A stretch of DNA of 64,000 nt from Cognatazoarcus halotolerans (GCF_009800965.1 NZ_WUAF01000007.1:1-64000); one strand, 5' to 3'; numbered from the stretch's first letter, positions 27,370 through 37,167 are shown. Notes: generated by a model not told the origin, from the letters alone. Program-made: numbers and translations.

Positions 27370-28422
27370 TCAGAACAGCACGCTGACCGAAGCCAGCACG
27401 CCCTGCGACACGCCGTCGGGCAGACGGCTGCCACGCAGCCATTCGGCCTTGAGCGAGATCGCGCGGGCGTAGCGGTAGTTGAGCCCGAGCACCGCGATGC
27501 GGCTGGCCGCTCCGCTGCCGGCAACCCGCAGGCTCTCGATGCGCCCCACTCCATAGAGGCGCCCGCCGAGCGGCATCACCGCCTGCAGGAAGCCGCCCTT
27601 CTCAACCTGCTCCGCCCCCTCGCTGGAGTCGCGATAGACCGCTTCGCCGCTCAGCTCCCGGCCTGCCCGGCGCCACATGAAATCGAGCCCGAAGAGGTGT
27701 TTCCGCTCATCGCGGCGGCCTTCCTGCTCGAAACCGGCGAGCGACAGCCCGATCTGCAATGCCGAATCGAGCGGAACGTTGAGGCGCAGCCCGCGGGCCT
27801 CGCTGAACGGATCCTCGGCGGGCTTGCGGCGCCACTCCGTCCCGAGTGCCTGGAACACCGCGTATTCCACCTCGCGGTCCGCGATCGGCAGCGTGCCGAA
27901 CAGCATCGCGCCGGTGGCGGTGCCGGGGAATACCGCATCGGTGACCAGCGGGCGCGAAGTGGTCCACACCAGCGGATCGGCGTGGATCTGGTTCCAGCGT
28001 CCGATCGGCGTCAGGAACTTGCCGGCCCGCACGGTGATGGCGTCGCTGAAGGCATAGTCGCCGTAGAAGCGCTCGAGGGCCAGGAAGCGCTCGTCCTCGA
28101 CCCGTGGGCGCCGGGTCGCGAAGGCATCCTCGAGGTCGGCCTCGGTGAAGAACCTGAAGCGTCCGCTGCCCTGCCACCACAGCATCAGGCTCAGGTGGCT
28201 GAAGGCCGCGCGCGGGTCGGCCCTGTCGGTGTCCTCGGCACGCGCCGTGGCATAGCCGCCCAGCGTGAAGCCGCTGTCGCCGAGCGCCAGGCCGCGGCCC
28301 AGCTCGTAGCCGCCGAGGCGCAGCACGTCGTCGGGCTGGCCGGCGATCGCCGGCCGCAAGACGCAGGCGAGCAGCAGCAGGCACGGCAGCGCCAGGCGTT
28401 TTGCGTATACTCGAAAGCCCAT
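27370..28422 (-). CDS. Outer-membrane beta-barrel (porin-like) protein
   Basis: 350 residues. A signal peptide ends RPAIAG. The mature sequence alternates short amphipathic strands rich in Tyr, Gly and aromatic girdle residues, and ends with the C-terminal phenylalanine (ASVSVLF) that marks outer-membrane barrels. RAGKFLTPIGRWNQIHADPL is characteristic of porin-like proteins of phosphate-selective type. It is upstream of the PstS-like gene in a two-gene operon and divergent from a histidine kinase with only 39 bases between the starts, so the promoters must overlap the coding regions. Confidence 0.82.
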   Translation of the reverse strand: MGFRVYAKRLALPCLLLLACVLRPAIAGQPDDVLRLGGYELGRGLALGDSGFTLGGYATARAEDTDRADPRAAFSHLSLMLWWQGSGRFRFFTEADLEDAFATRRPRVEDERFLALERFYGDYAFSDAITVRAGKFLTPIGRWNQIHADPLVWTTSRPLVTDAVFPGTATGAMLFGTLPIADREVEYAVFQALGTEWRRKPAEDPFSEARGLRLNVPLDSALQIGLSLAGFEQEGRRDERKHLFGLDFMWRRAGRELSGEAVYRDSSEGAEQVEKGGFLQAVMPLGGRLYGVGRIESLRVAGSGAASRIAVLGLNYRYARAISLKAEWLRGSRLPDGVSQGVLASVSVLF

Positions 28423-28461
28423 CTGAGTGCAGCCCCCTTACTTGATGCGTCGCCTTCCATC

Positions 28462-30234
28462 GTGACGATCCGCAAGACCCTGCTCGGCGCCTTCCTGCTG
28501 GTCGCGCTGGCGCCCGCCATCCTTCTGGCGGGGCTCGCATTTGTCAAGGCACGCGCGGCGCTGCAGTCGGAAATCGAACACAGCCTCGCCACCCAGGCGG
28601 AGGCGATCTCGGCGGAAATGGACAGGGTCCTGTTCGAGCGGCTGCAGAACGCGGTGGTGTGGAGCCAGCTCGACGTGATGCAGGATCTGCAGGTGCAGGA
28701 CGTCGATCGGCGTCTGTCGAGCTTTCTGTCGCGGGTCGCCGAAGGCTATGGTGGCGTCTATCGCGACCTCTCGGCGCTCGACGCGGCTGGTGAGGTGGTG
28801 GCCAGCAGCGCGCCGGCAGCGCTCGGGACGCGGTTTGCCCCGGCCGTGCCGTGGCAGCGTTTCAGCGTTGCGGGCGTGCGGGTCAGTCTTGCGCTGCCGG
28901 AGTTTTCGGCCGACGGCGAATCCGGCAGCGTGGTGTTGCGCACGCCGGTGCGTTCGCATTTCGGCGACGCGACGCTTGGCGAGCTGCTGCTGCGGGTGGA
29001 CTGGAAGCAGTTCGACGCTTTGCTGGACAGGGCCGCGGGCGGCGGTCGGAGTGCCGCGGTGGTGGACGCGGAGGGCCGCATGGTGGCGGCCTCGCGCAGT
29101 CTGCGCGAGCGCGGCATGTTGCTCGGTCGCGACCTTGCCGGCTGGCCGCTGCCGCGCGCGGCCGGCGGGGCCTTCACCCTCGACGGAACCCCGCTCGGTA
29201 CCGACCGGGTGCTGGTCGGCGTGGGTCGCGCCGCTGCCTTTGCGGGCTTCGAGGGGCCGGGCTGGCGCACGCTCGTCATCCAGCCGCTCGACCTGGCGCT
29301 GGCGCCTGTGCGTCGCATGGCGGCGATCTCGCTGCTGCTGGTGGCGGCGCTGATCCTCGTGACGCTGGCAATGGCGACCTGGGTCAGTGGCAAGATCGCC
29401 CGGCCGGTGGTGGCGCTCACCGAATTCACCCGCCACTACCGGCGTGACCGCAGCCTCGGCAACCGGCCGCCTGCGGCGGACGGCGAGGTTGGCGAGCTGG
29501 CCGGGGCCTTCGTCGACCTGGTGGAGGACATCGATGCCTCGCAGCGCAAGCTGGTGCGTGCCTCCAAGCTCGCCGTGGTGGGCGAGATGTCATCGCTGAT
29601 CGCCCACGAGGTGCGTACCCCGCTGGGCATCATGCGGTCCTCGGCGCAGATGCTCAAGCGCGAGCCCGGGCTGAGCGAGGACGGGCGCGAGCTGACCGGC
29701 TTCATCGAGAGCGAGACCGAGCGGCTCAACCGCCTGGTGACGACCATGCTCGATGCCGCGCGTCCGCGTGCGCCGCGCTTCGTTTCGCTTGATGCGCACC
29801 GGCAGATCCGCCAGACGCTCGCCCTGCTCGCGGGCCAGGCCTCGGCCCGCGGCCTATCCCTGCAGGAGACGCTCGAGGCCGCCGATCCGGTGGTCGAGGC
29901 CGACGAAGAGCAGCTCACCCAGGCGCTGCTCAACCTGGTGATGAACGCTCTGCAGGTGCTTCAGCCGGGCGGCGAGGTGCGGGTGTCGAGCGCCGATGCG
30001 GACGGGGCGCTGGCGATCACCATCGAGGACAACGGCCCGGGCATTCCCGAGGACGAGCGTGAGCGCATCTTCGAGGCCTTCTTCTTCCGTCGCGAGGGCG
30101 GCGTGGGTCTCGGGCTGGCGATCGTCCAGCAGATCGTCCAGGCGCACGGCGGCAGCATCGTCGCGGGAGTCAGCCGGTCGGGCGGCGCGGCCTTCGCGCT
30201 GCGCCTGCCGCGCCGGCACGAGGCGCCGCAGTGA
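28462..30234 (+). CDS. Membrane sensor histidine kinase (NtrB-like partner of an NtrC regulator)
   Basis: 590 residues from a GTG at 28462 with no strong ribosome site. TM1 (about 7-27) and TM2 (287-307) enclose a large periplasmic sensor domain. HAMP follows (307-365), then the phosphoacceptor helix LIAHEVRTPLG (H382) and an ATPase with NLVMNALQ (N box), DNGPGIP (G1) and GVGLGLAIV (G2). It autophosphorylates and passes phosphate to the response regulator encoded 10 bases downstream. The divergent outer-membrane and substrate-binding genes are candidate targets or co-sensors. Confidence 0.92.
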   Translation: MTIRKTLLGAFLLVALAPAILLAGLAFVKARAALQSEIEHSLATQAEAISAEMDRVLFERLQNAVVWSQLDVMQDLQVQDVDRRLSSFLSRVAEGYGGVYRDLSALDAAGEVVASSAPAALGTRFAPAVPWQRFSVAGVRVSLALPEFSADGESGSVVLRTPVRSHFGDATLGELLLRVDWKQFDALLDRAAGGGRSAAVVDAEGRMVAASRSLRERGMLLGRDLAGWPLPRAAGGAFTLDGTPLGTDRVLVGVGRAAAFAGFEGPGWRTLVIQPLDLALAPVRRMAAISLLLVAALILVTLAMATWVSGKIARPVVALTEFTRHYRRDRSLGNRPPAADGEVGELAGAFVDLVEDIDASQRKLVRASKLAVVGEMSSLIAHEVRTPLGIMRSSAQMLKREPGLSEDGRELTGFIESETERLNRLVTTMLDAARPRAPRFVSLDAHRQIRQTLALLAGQASARGLSLQETLEAADPVVEADEEQLTQALLNLVMNALQVLQPGGEVRVSSADADGALAITIEDNGPGIPEDERERIFEAFFFRREGGVGLGLAIVQQIVQAHGGSIVAGVSRSGGAAFALRLPRRHEAPQ

Positions 30235-30244
30235 GGAGAACGCA

Positions 30245-31609
30245 ATGAGCAGCAAGTACATCCTGATTGCCGACGACGAGCCGAACATGCGTCGCGTGCT
30301 CGAGATCATGCTGCGCAAGATGGGCCATACCGTGTTTGCCGCGGCGGACGGCCAGGAGGCTTTCGAGCTTGCCCGCGGCAACGCCATCGACCTGGTGATC
30401 ACCGATCTGCGCATGCCGCGCATGGACGGCATCACCCTGCTGTCGACGCTGCGCGAAGCGGGCATCGATGCGCCGGTGATCGTCATCACCGCGCATGGCA
30501 CGGTGGAGTCGGCGGTGGACGCGATGAAGCGCGGCGCCAGCGACTACCTGCTGCGACCTTTCGACCTCGATGCGCTGGAGCTGGCGATCGAGCGGGTGCT
30601 CGGCGGGGTCGAGGTGGCGCGACAGAACAGCTTCCTGCGCGAAGAACTCGATCGTGGCTGGCAGGGCTTCATCGGCACCAGCGCGGCGATGCAGGCAGTC
30701 TACGAGCAGATCCGCCAGGTCGCGCCGAGCCGCGCGACGGTGATGATCACCGGCGAGACCGGCAGCGGCAAGGAGGTCGCCGCGCGGGCGATCCATGCCG
30801 CCTCGCCGCGCAAGGACAAGCTCTTCGTGCCGATCAACTGCGCTGCGATCCCGGCAGAGATGCTCGAAAGCGAGCTGTTCGGCCATGAAAAGGGCGCCTT
30901 CACCGGTGCTGTGCGCGAGCGCGTCGGCAAGTTCGAGCTCGCCGATGGCGGCACCCTCTTTCTCGACGAGATCACCGAGATGCCGCTGGCGCTGCAGGCC
31001 AAGCTGCTGCGCGTACTGCAGGAAGGCAGCATCGAGCGGCTGGGCTCGAACCGCACGCTGCAGCTCGATCTGCGCCTGATCGCCGCCACCAACCGCGATC
31101 CGCGCACTTCGATCGCCGAGGGCCATCTGCGCGAAGACCTCTTCTACCGGCTCAACGTTTTCGCGCTCGAACTGCCCGCGCTGCGCCAGCGCAAGGAGGA
31201 CATCGCGGCGCTGGTCCGGCACTTCGCGGACAAGCATCGCCACGCCGGTTTGACCGGCCAGGGCTTCGAGACCGGCCTTTTCGAACATCTCGAGGCCTAC
31301 GACTGGCCCGGCAACGTGCGCGAACTCGAGAACACCGTCGAGCGCGCGCTGGTGCTGGCGGGCGGCGCGAAGCTCGGCAAACGGCATTTCCCGCTGGCCG
31401 CGACGGCGCCTGCGGAAATTTCCCCGATCGACGCCGAGACCTTGCCGGAAGGCCCGCTGAGCGAGGTCGTGGAAGCGCTCGAGCAGCGCTTGATCGAACG
31501 CGCGCTGCTGCGTAGCGAGGGCAACAAGACGCGCGCCGCGGCGCTGCTCGGCATCAGCGAGCGCACGCTCTGGTACAAGCTCAAGAAGCTCCGCGGCGAT
31601 CAGGCCTGA
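30245..31609 (+). CDS. NtrC-family sigma-54-dependent response regulator
   Basis: 454 residues. The receiver has acidic D10-D11 and phosphoacceptor D54 (VITDLRMP). The AAA+ domain has Walker A GETGSGKE (170-177) and GAFTGA (217-222), the loop that contacts sigma-54, and the C-terminus is a Fis-type helix-turn-helix (NKTRAAALLGISERTLWYKL). One oddity: the conserved receiver Lys that follows the fourth strand is Arg here (YLLRPFD, R104). The start has GAGGAG upstream. It should activate sigma-54 promoters when phosphorylated by the upstream kinase. Confidence 0.94.
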   Translation: MSSKYILIADDEPNMRRVLEIMLRKMGHTVFAAADGQEAFELARGNAIDLVITDLRMPRMDGITLLSTLREAGIDAPVIVITAHGTVESAVDAMKRGASDYLLRPFDLDALELAIERVLGGVEVARQNSFLREELDRGWQGFIGTSAAMQAVYEQIRQVAPSRATVMITGETGSGKEVAARAIHAASPRKDKLFVPINCAAIPAEMLESELFGHEKGAFTGAVRERVGKFELADGGTLFLDEITEMPLALQAKLLRVLQEGSIERLGSNRTLQLDLRLIAATNRDPRTSIAEGHLREDLFYRLNVFALELPALRQRKEDIAALVRHFADKHRHAGLTGQGFETGLFEHLEAYDWPGNVRELENTVERALVLAGGAKLGKRHFPLAATAPAEISPIDAETLPEGPLSEVVEALEQRLIERALLRSEGNKTRAAALLGISERTLWYKLKKLRGDQA

Positions 31610-31617
31610 AGCGGTAA

Positions 31618-31636
31618 CGGCCCGCCCGGCGGGCCG
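31618..31636. terminator. GC-rich perfect hairpin between convergent genes
   Basis: CGGCCCGCC pairs with GGCGGGCCG, leaving a minimal loop, in the 36 bases between the response regulator and GGDEF stops. There is no T-run on either side, so intrinsic termination is unproven; it could act as a bidirectional end structure. Confidence 0.4.
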
Positions 31637-31645
31637 CGGTCGGGC

Positions 31646-33445
31646 TCATTGCTCGGCGCCGTCGAGCAGCGCTTCGGCTCCGATGCCGCTCCGCGGGGGG
31701 CTGCAGACCCGGTTCCGGCCTGCCGCCTTGGCACGGTAGAGCTGGGCGTCGGCGGCCCTGATCAGCACTTCGAGCGAATCGCCGGGGTTGCGCCCGGCCA
31801 GCCCGAAGCTGGCTGAGAGCGGGTGTGGATAGGATGCGGTGATGTGTGCCCTGCCGAGCGCGACGCGCAGGCGTTCGCCGAGCGCGTGCGCCTGCGACAG
31901 CCCGGTCTCAGGAAGCAGCAGGATGAACTCCTCGCCGCCCCAGCGTGCGACGAGATCGCCTTCGCGGCGGGCCCCGAAGAGAAACTTGCCGAAGGCCGCG
32001 AGCACATCGTCGCCCACGGCGTGCCCGAATCGGTCGTTGATCGACTTGAAGTGATCGATATCGACCATCAGCAGCGACAGTGGCCGGTCATTGCGCAGGG
32101 CGGTGCTCCACAGCGGCGCGGCGCGTTCGAGAAATGCGCGCCGGTTGAGCAGGCCGGTCAGTGAATCGATGCTGGCGAGATGTTCTGCGCTTTCACGCGC
32201 GCGGCGATGTTCCCGCACCCGGTGCGCGAGGCCGAGCGCCAGCAGAATGCCCTCGAGCGCCACGCCGAGTTCGGCCACATGCAGGGTCGCGAGCGAATAG
32301 GGCAGCCCGCGCCACACGCCGAGCGCGGTGGCAGCGGCACCGGTCATCGCGGCGAGTGCCGCGGCGAGCAGGTAACGGCCGGCGGCCACGCCGCGTCTGA
32401 CCGCGTCGAGGCCGAGCGTGACCATGATCAGTGAGGTCGACAGTACGAACAGGAAGGCCACCAGTGCCGCCATCCCCTGAGAGCGCAACACGACCGCGGC
32501 ACCGATCGCGACGAGCCCGGCCTGGGCATAGCGCTGCACCGACCGGTCCAGTCGCGGCGCGGAGTCCTCGAGGCGCAGGAAACCTCGCGCGAAGCGCAGG
32601 CCCAGGGCGCAGAAGACCACCATCATCACCAGGATGACGAAGCGCTGCAGGCCGGCCTGCGCGGGCCACAGCAGGGCATAGCCGTGGCCGGTGTAGGCCA
32701 GGTCGGTGAGGATGAAAGCGCCGAGGTAAAGCGCGTAGTCGAGGTAGCTGCGTTCGCGCAGGCCGGCATACAGCATCGCGTTGTAGGCCACCAGTGCAAG
32801 CAGGAAGCCGTACAGGGCGCCGTAACCGTAGGCCCTCAGGGTACGCTCGTGCAGCAGGCTCGCGGGCGTGAGCAGGCGCACCGGGAGCGGCAGCGGATCG
32901 GCGGTTTCGGCGCGGATCAGGACATCGGTAAGACCCGGCGCAAAGCTGGACTCGAAGACGTAGCCCAGCCCGGCTTCGGGGTGCTGCAGGGCCGCATCGC
33001 CGTCGCCCGCGGCAATGCGGACGTGCCGACCCGATTCATGGCGCAAATGGACGTCGAGCCGATCGATCCAGCTCACGCCGACGATCAGGGCCCGCAGCGC
33101 CGGCAGATCGTCGGTGTTTCTGAGGGCGATGTGAAACCACACCGGCGCGGCACCGATGCCGAACTTGGGTACCGCCTCGGATAACGGCCGGAACTCGCCG
33201 GCATGCAGGGCGGCGAGTGCCTCCTCGAAGTCGAGCGGCCGCTTTCCCTCGACGAGGATCTGGCCGGATCGACCGACGAATTCGTCGGTCAGCGCCTGCA
33301 GTTCGACCGCGTCGCGCGCACCCGCGTGCGCCACGCCCGCGAAGCACGCGCACAGCAGGAAGAGTGCAAGGCACCCGAGCATCCGGCCGAAGCTGTCGGA
33401 TGCTCGGGATGGAAAGACCCTGCGGGCAATGAGGTTAGGCCACAT
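31646..33445 (-). CDS. 7TM (7TMR-DISM-type) diguanylate cyclase
   Basis: 599 residues. A signal-like segment, then an extracytoplasmic beta-domain (about 45-190; VWFHIALRNTDDLP is typical of 7TMR-DISM extracellular modules), about seven transmembrane helices (200-400) and a GGDEF domain. The active-site loop is GGEEF (503-507), so the enzyme should make cyclic di-GMP from two GTP. An inhibitory RxxD site (R494-D497) lies five residues before it. There is no EAL domain. A later ATG at 33382 (MLGCLALF) is an alternative start. It converges with the NtrC gene and appears monocistronic. Confidence 0.9.
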   Translation of the reverse strand: MWPNLIARRVFPSRASDSFGRMLGCLALFLLCACFAGVAHAGARDAVELQALTDEFVGRSGQILVEGKRPLDFEEALAALHAGEFRPLSEAVPKFGIGAAPVWFHIALRNTDDLPALRALIVGVSWIDRLDVHLRHESGRHVRIAAGDGDAALQHPEAGLGYVFESSFAPGLTDVLIRAETADPLPLPVRLLTPASLLHERTLRAYGYGALYGFLLALVAYNAMLYAGLRERSYLDYALYLGAFILTDLAYTGHGYALLWPAQAGLQRFVILVMMVVFCALGLRFARGFLRLEDSAPRLDRSVQRYAQAGLVAIGAAVVLRSQGMAALVAFLFVLSTSLIMVTLGLDAVRRGVAAGRYLLAAALAAMTGAAATALGVWRGLPYSLATLHVAELGVALEGILLALGLAHRVREHRRARESAEHLASIDSLTGLLNRRAFLERAAPLWSTALRNDRPLSLLMVDIDHFKSINDRFGHAVGDDVLAAFGKFLFGARREGDLVARWGGEEFILLLPETGLSQAHALGERLRVALGRAHITASYPHPLSASFGLAGRNPGDSLEVLIRAADAQLYRAKAAGRNRVCSPPRSGIGAEALLDGAEQ

Positions 33446-33557
33446 TGCGCCGAGAATACCGTACTTTCAGGGTGTTTCGTCCGCTTCCTGTCGGGCGCAG
33501 AACGCCGCTGGCCGGGCAATCCGGGCCGGTGAACAGGCAATTCCGCGCTCGCCGCCG

Positions 33558-34841
33558 CTACGGGCTGCGGGGCGGTGGCGGCGCGGTGGCCGCCGGCTGA
33601 CGCAGCGGTGCGGTGCCGAACACCCGTCGCGCGATGCGGCCGATGGTGAGCCCTTGGGCGAGGATCGAGAACACCACCACGCAGTAGGTCAGTGCCAGCA
33701 CGATCTCGCGGCTTGGCCCGGCGGGCAGGGACAGCGCCAGCGCGACCGAGATGCCCCCGCGCAGGCCGGCCCAGGTGAGCAGGCGCCAGCTGCCGCGCGG
33801 CAGCTCCAGCAGCCGGCCCATCAGGCTGAGCGGTGTGGCGACGCTCACCGCGCGCGCGAGCAAGGTGATGAGGATGGTCAGGACCGCCCCCAGCAGCATC
33901 CCGAAACTGAAGCTGACGCGTACCACCTCGAGTCCGATGAGCACGAACAGGACGGTGTTGAGCAGACCGTCGATCAGGTCCCAGAAGCGCCCGAGATGAT
34001 CGCGCGTGCTGTCCGGCAGTGCGCCGCTGCGGCTCTTCGTGCCGACCACCAGGCCGACCACCACCATGGCCAGCGGGCCGGACACGTTGAGTCCGTGGGC
34101 GAGTTCGTAGCCGCCCATCACCACTGCCAGGGTGAGCAGTACTTCCACCTGGTAATTCTCCACGTCGCGGAGCAGCCGGAACAGGATATGGCCGAGCAGC
34201 AGCCCCAGGACGATGCCACCGCCGCCTTCGCGCAGCAGCAGCCACAGCCCTTCGTGCAGGCCGGGCTGGCGGCCGGTTTCGACGAAGGACAGGGCCAGCG
34301 AGAACAGCACCACGCCGACCGCGTCGTTGAACAGCGATTCGCCCGAGATGATCGCCTCGAGCTGCTTCGGTGCCTCCGCCGACTTGAGCACGCCGGCCAC
34401 CGCCACCGCATCGGTGGGCGAGATCAGCGCCCCGAACACCAGGCAGTAGGCCAGCGGCAGCGGGATATTCACCAGCGGCAGGAGTTTCCACAGCGCGGCA
34501 CCGACGAGCAGTGCGGTCATCGTCGTGCCGAACACCGCGAACACGCCGATCGGCCAGCGATACAGGCGCAGCCGCTCGATCTCGACCTGCAGCCCGCCGG
34601 CGAACAGCAGCAGCGCGAGCATGCCGCGCATGAGCATGTCCGGGAAATCGACCGAGGCCATCATCGCCGCTTCGTAGTCCCGCGGGGCACTCCAGCCGAG
34701 CTGGTCGAGGCCGATCAGCGCCACCGAAATCGCCAGTGCGATGGTCATCACGCCGACGCTGGTCGGCAGGCCGACGAAACGATAGTTGATATACGCCAGC
34801 GCGGCGCTGACGATCAGGCACCAGATTGCGATTTGCAGCAT
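33558..34841 (-). CDS. CPA1-family Na+/H+ (cation/proton) antiporter
   Basis: 427 residues with about 12 hydrophobic helices. ISPTDAVAVAGV and GESLFNDAVGVVLF are the signature transport motifs, including the N-D pair that carries protons and cations in CPA1/NhaP-type exchangers. It lacks a long cytoplasmic C-terminal domain; the tail is Pro/Ala-rich and short. The ATG at 34841 starts MLQIAIWCLI directly at the first helix. It is divergent from the MarC gene with 225 bases between. Confidence 0.9.
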   Translation of the reverse strand: MLQIAIWCLIVSAALAYINYRFVGLPTSVGVMTIALAISVALIGLDQLGWSAPRDYEAAMMASVDFPDMLMRGMLALLLFAGGLQVEIERLRLYRWPIGVFAVFGTTMTALLVGAALWKLLPLVNIPLPLAYCLVFGALISPTDAVAVAGVLKSAEAPKQLEAIISGESLFNDAVGVVLFSLALSFVETGRQPGLHEGLWLLLREGGGGIVLGLLLGHILFRLLRDVENYQVEVLLTLAVVMGGYELAHGLNVSGPLAMVVVGLVVGTKSRSGALPDSTRDHLGRFWDLIDGLLNTVLFVLIGLEVVRVSFSFGMLLGAVLTILITLLARAVSVATPLSLMGRLLELPRGSWRLLTWAGLRGGISVALALSLPAGPSREIVLALTYCVVVFSILAQGLTIGRIARRVFGTAPLRQPAATAPPPPRSP

Positions 34842-35066
34842 GGTCGAGGAAGTGCGAAAACGGGCGGAAGGGATCGAGGTCGAGTGGCCGGGTGCGAGCC
34901 GCCCGAAGCGCCCCGCCGCCACGGCGATACTGTGCCTGAGCCGCCCTTGCGTTGCCAGTGCCACGATTCACCCGGCATCCGGCTTGCGCGATCCATGCTA
35001 GGCTCGGACGCTTTTCGGCATGCGCCGCCACGTCTTGCTGAGCGGGCGGCGCCGGGGAGGCGCAAG

Positions 35067-35699
35067 GTGTCGGGTTGGTACGCGTGGCTGAACATGTTCA
35101 TTGGCCTGGTGGTGATCGTCAATCCGCTGCTGGCGGCCTCGTCGATCGCCACGCTGGCCATCGACGAGGGACCGGCCGAGCGCAGGAACACCGCGCGCAT
35201 GGCGGCGCTCACCGTGGCGACGGTCATGACCATCTCCGCCGTCGCCGGGCAGGCGGTGCTTGCGCTGTTCGGCATCGGCATTCCCGAGTTTCATGTCGGT
35301 GGCGGCATCCTGTTGCTGCTGATCGCCATCTCCATGCTGCACGCCAAGGTTGGCGGCACCCGCCACACCGCTGAGGAGGCCGACGAAGCCCAGGGCCGCA
35401 GCCAGGTCGGGGTGGTGCCGATCGGCATCCCGCTGCTCGCCGGGCCGGGGGCGATCAGCACCGCGATTCTCTATGCACACAAGGGCAAGGGCTGGGTGGA
35501 CCTGGTGGTGCTGGTCGGCGAGATCTGGCTGGTCGCCTGTCTGGTGTGGATCGCGCTGCTGGCCGGCGACCGCGTCATGAAGCTGCTCGGCCAGACCGGG
35601 CTCAACATTGCCAGCCGCATCATGGGTCTGCTGCTCGCGGCGATCTCGATCAGCTTCATCACCCAGGGCCTCAAGGTGCTGTTGCCCGGACTCGCCTGA
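35067..35699 (+). CDS. MarC-family integral membrane protein
   Basis: 210 residues with six hydrophobic helices; MFIGLVVIVNPLLAASSI and GIPLLAGPGAISTAI are the conserved MarC half-repeats. The function of MarC/UPF0056 proteins is not settled; they were named from the mar locus but are not required for multidrug resistance. The GTG at 35067 follows GGGGAGG at good spacing. The gene converges with the TolC-like gene; the two stops are 34 bases apart. Confidence 0.88.
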   Translation: MSGWYAWLNMFIGLVVIVNPLLAASSIATLAIDEGPAERRNTARMAALTVATVMTISAVAGQAVLALFGIGIPEFHVGGGILLLLIAISMLHAKVGGTRHTAEEADEAQGRSQVGVVPIGIPLLAGPGAISTAILYAHKGKGWVDLVVLVGEIWLVACLVWIALLAGDRVMKLLGQTGLNIASRIMGLLLAAISISFITQGLKVLLPGLA

Positions 35700-35733
35700 C
35701 TCCGCTGCGCCGCGGCCCGAGCCGTGGCGGCAC

Positions 35734-37167
35734 TTAGGGGGACGGCGGGGCGACGCTCCAGAATCCGAGCTTGCCGAGGCTGGCGGCGAGCCGCAGGCGC
35801 GCCAGCCGCCAGTTGGCGAGCGTGCCGATGCGCTGCTGGGCGGCGTCGGCCATGACGCGCTGGGCGTCGAGCAGCTCGAGCGTGCTGCCTACCCCCGCCT
35901 TGTAGCGGCCCTGGGCGATCTCCAGTGACTTGGTGGCGAAATCGAGCAGCTTGCCGGTGTTCTCGACGGTCTGCGTCTCGGTCTGCAGCGCCTGCCAGCT
36001 TTGCCAGACTTCGCGCGCCACGCTCTGCTCGGCGTCGTCCAGCTCGGCGGTTGCCTGTTCCATCTCTGCCCGCGCGGCGCGCACCTGGTAGTGGCGGCCG
36101 AAGCCGTCGAACAGTGGTATGTCGATGCGCACGCCCAGCGTCTCTGCGTTCTTGTCCAGCGGGTCGGACTGTCCCTTGTAGTCGGTGCTGTTGCGCGTCG
36201 CGTTGGCCACCAGCGAGACGCTCGGTGCGTGGGCGCGCTCGGCGGCGGCGAGGCGCGCCCTGCTGGCATCGAGACGTGCCCGCGCGGCGCGCAGGCCGGG
36301 GTGTTTTTCGCGGGCCGCGTCGAGCATCTGGCCGACCTCGGTGATGAAGGCGAGGTCGGGCAGGCGGGCATCGTCGGGATCGACCGCCAGCGGCAGGGTC
36401 GGTGCCTCGCCGATGCGCAGCGCAAGCCGCCCCTGGGCGTCGCGCAGCGCGCCCTCCGCCTTGCTGCGGCTGAGAATCGCCTGCGCGAACGCGGTCTGCG
36501 TCTGGAGCTGCTCCGACAGCGCGCCGACGCCGGCGCCGTGCTTGGCCTCGGCGGCGAGGAAGCTCTGCAGGTTGATGCGCTCGACCTCCTGCGCTACCGA
36601 CAGCGTGCCCTGGGCGAGCAGCAGGTCGTAGTAGCTGGTGGCCGCGTCGAGAAACACCTGCTGGAGGGTGGCGTCGCGGCTCGCGGTGGCGGCCAGCAGG
36701 GTGCGGCGGGCGCTGTCGACCGCGGCGCTGCGCTGGCCGAAATCGAAGAGCGTCCAGCTCAGGTCGAGCGACAGGTCGCGGCTGTGCTGGTCGCTGCGGC
36801 TTGCCGCGACGCCCTGGGAGAGGCGCTCGCCATAGCGGTAGGTCGTCGCGGTGGCGTCCACCCGCGGCAGCCAGGCCGCCCGGGCGATGCCGAGTTGCGC
36901 CGCCTGCAGGCGCACGGCAGCCCAGGTCTGGCGGGTCCGAGGGTCGGCGCACAGGGTCCGCAGTACCACCTCGTCGAGGCTGATGTTGCCCGCGTCGGGG
37001 GCGCGGGCGCCGGGGCATGCGGTGTCCCCGGCGAGTGAGGGGTCGAGCGGCGCGCCACCCATCGGCGGTGGCGGCGGCAGGCTGCGCACCGTGTCGAGCG
37101 GGTCGAACCCGAGCGCGGTGCCGGGCAGCACGTAGAGCGCCAGCAGGAAGGGCAGCGCGCGCTTCAT
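35734..37167 (-). CDS. TolC-family outer-membrane channel of the peptide export locus
   Basis: 477 residues with a signal peptide (MKRALPFLLALYVLPGTALG). Two copies of the outer-membrane efflux repeat are visible: the first with LSLDLSWTLFDFGQRSAAVD, the second with VRIDIPLFDGFGRHYQVRAA, each followed by long coiled helices. It forms the exit duct for type I export. The ATG at 37167 overlaps the ABC exporter stop by 4 bases, so channel and exporter are translated together. It is the last gene of the peptide secretion operon. Confidence 0.9.
   Translation of the reverse strand: MKRALPFLLALYVLPGTALGFDPLDTVRSLPPPPPMGGAPLDPSLAGDTACPGARAPDAGNISLDEVVLRTLCADPRTRQTWAAVRLQAAQLGIARAAWLPRVDATATTYRYGERLSQGVAASRSDQHSRDLSLDLSWTLFDFGQRSAAVDSARRTLLAATASRDATLQQVFLDAATSYYDLLLAQGTLSVAQEVERINLQSFLAAEAKHGAGVGALSEQLQTQTAFAQAILSRSKAEGALRDAQGRLALRIGEAPTLPLAVDPDDARLPDLAFITEVGQMLDAAREKHPGLRAARARLDASRARLAAAERAHAPSVSLVANATRNSTDYKGQSDPLDKNAETLGVRIDIPLFDGFGRHYQVRAARAEMEQATAELDDAEQSVAREVWQSWQALQTETQTVENTGKLLDFATKSLEIAQGRYKAGVGSTLELLDAQRVMADAAQQRIGTLANWRLARLRLAASLGKLGFWSVAPPSP

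Noticed and set aside
33156..35066. Upstream extension of the MarC reading frame across the antiporter gene
   Set aside because: The extension is antisense to two real genes. A GTG at 35067 with a good ribosome site gives a normal-length MarC protein.
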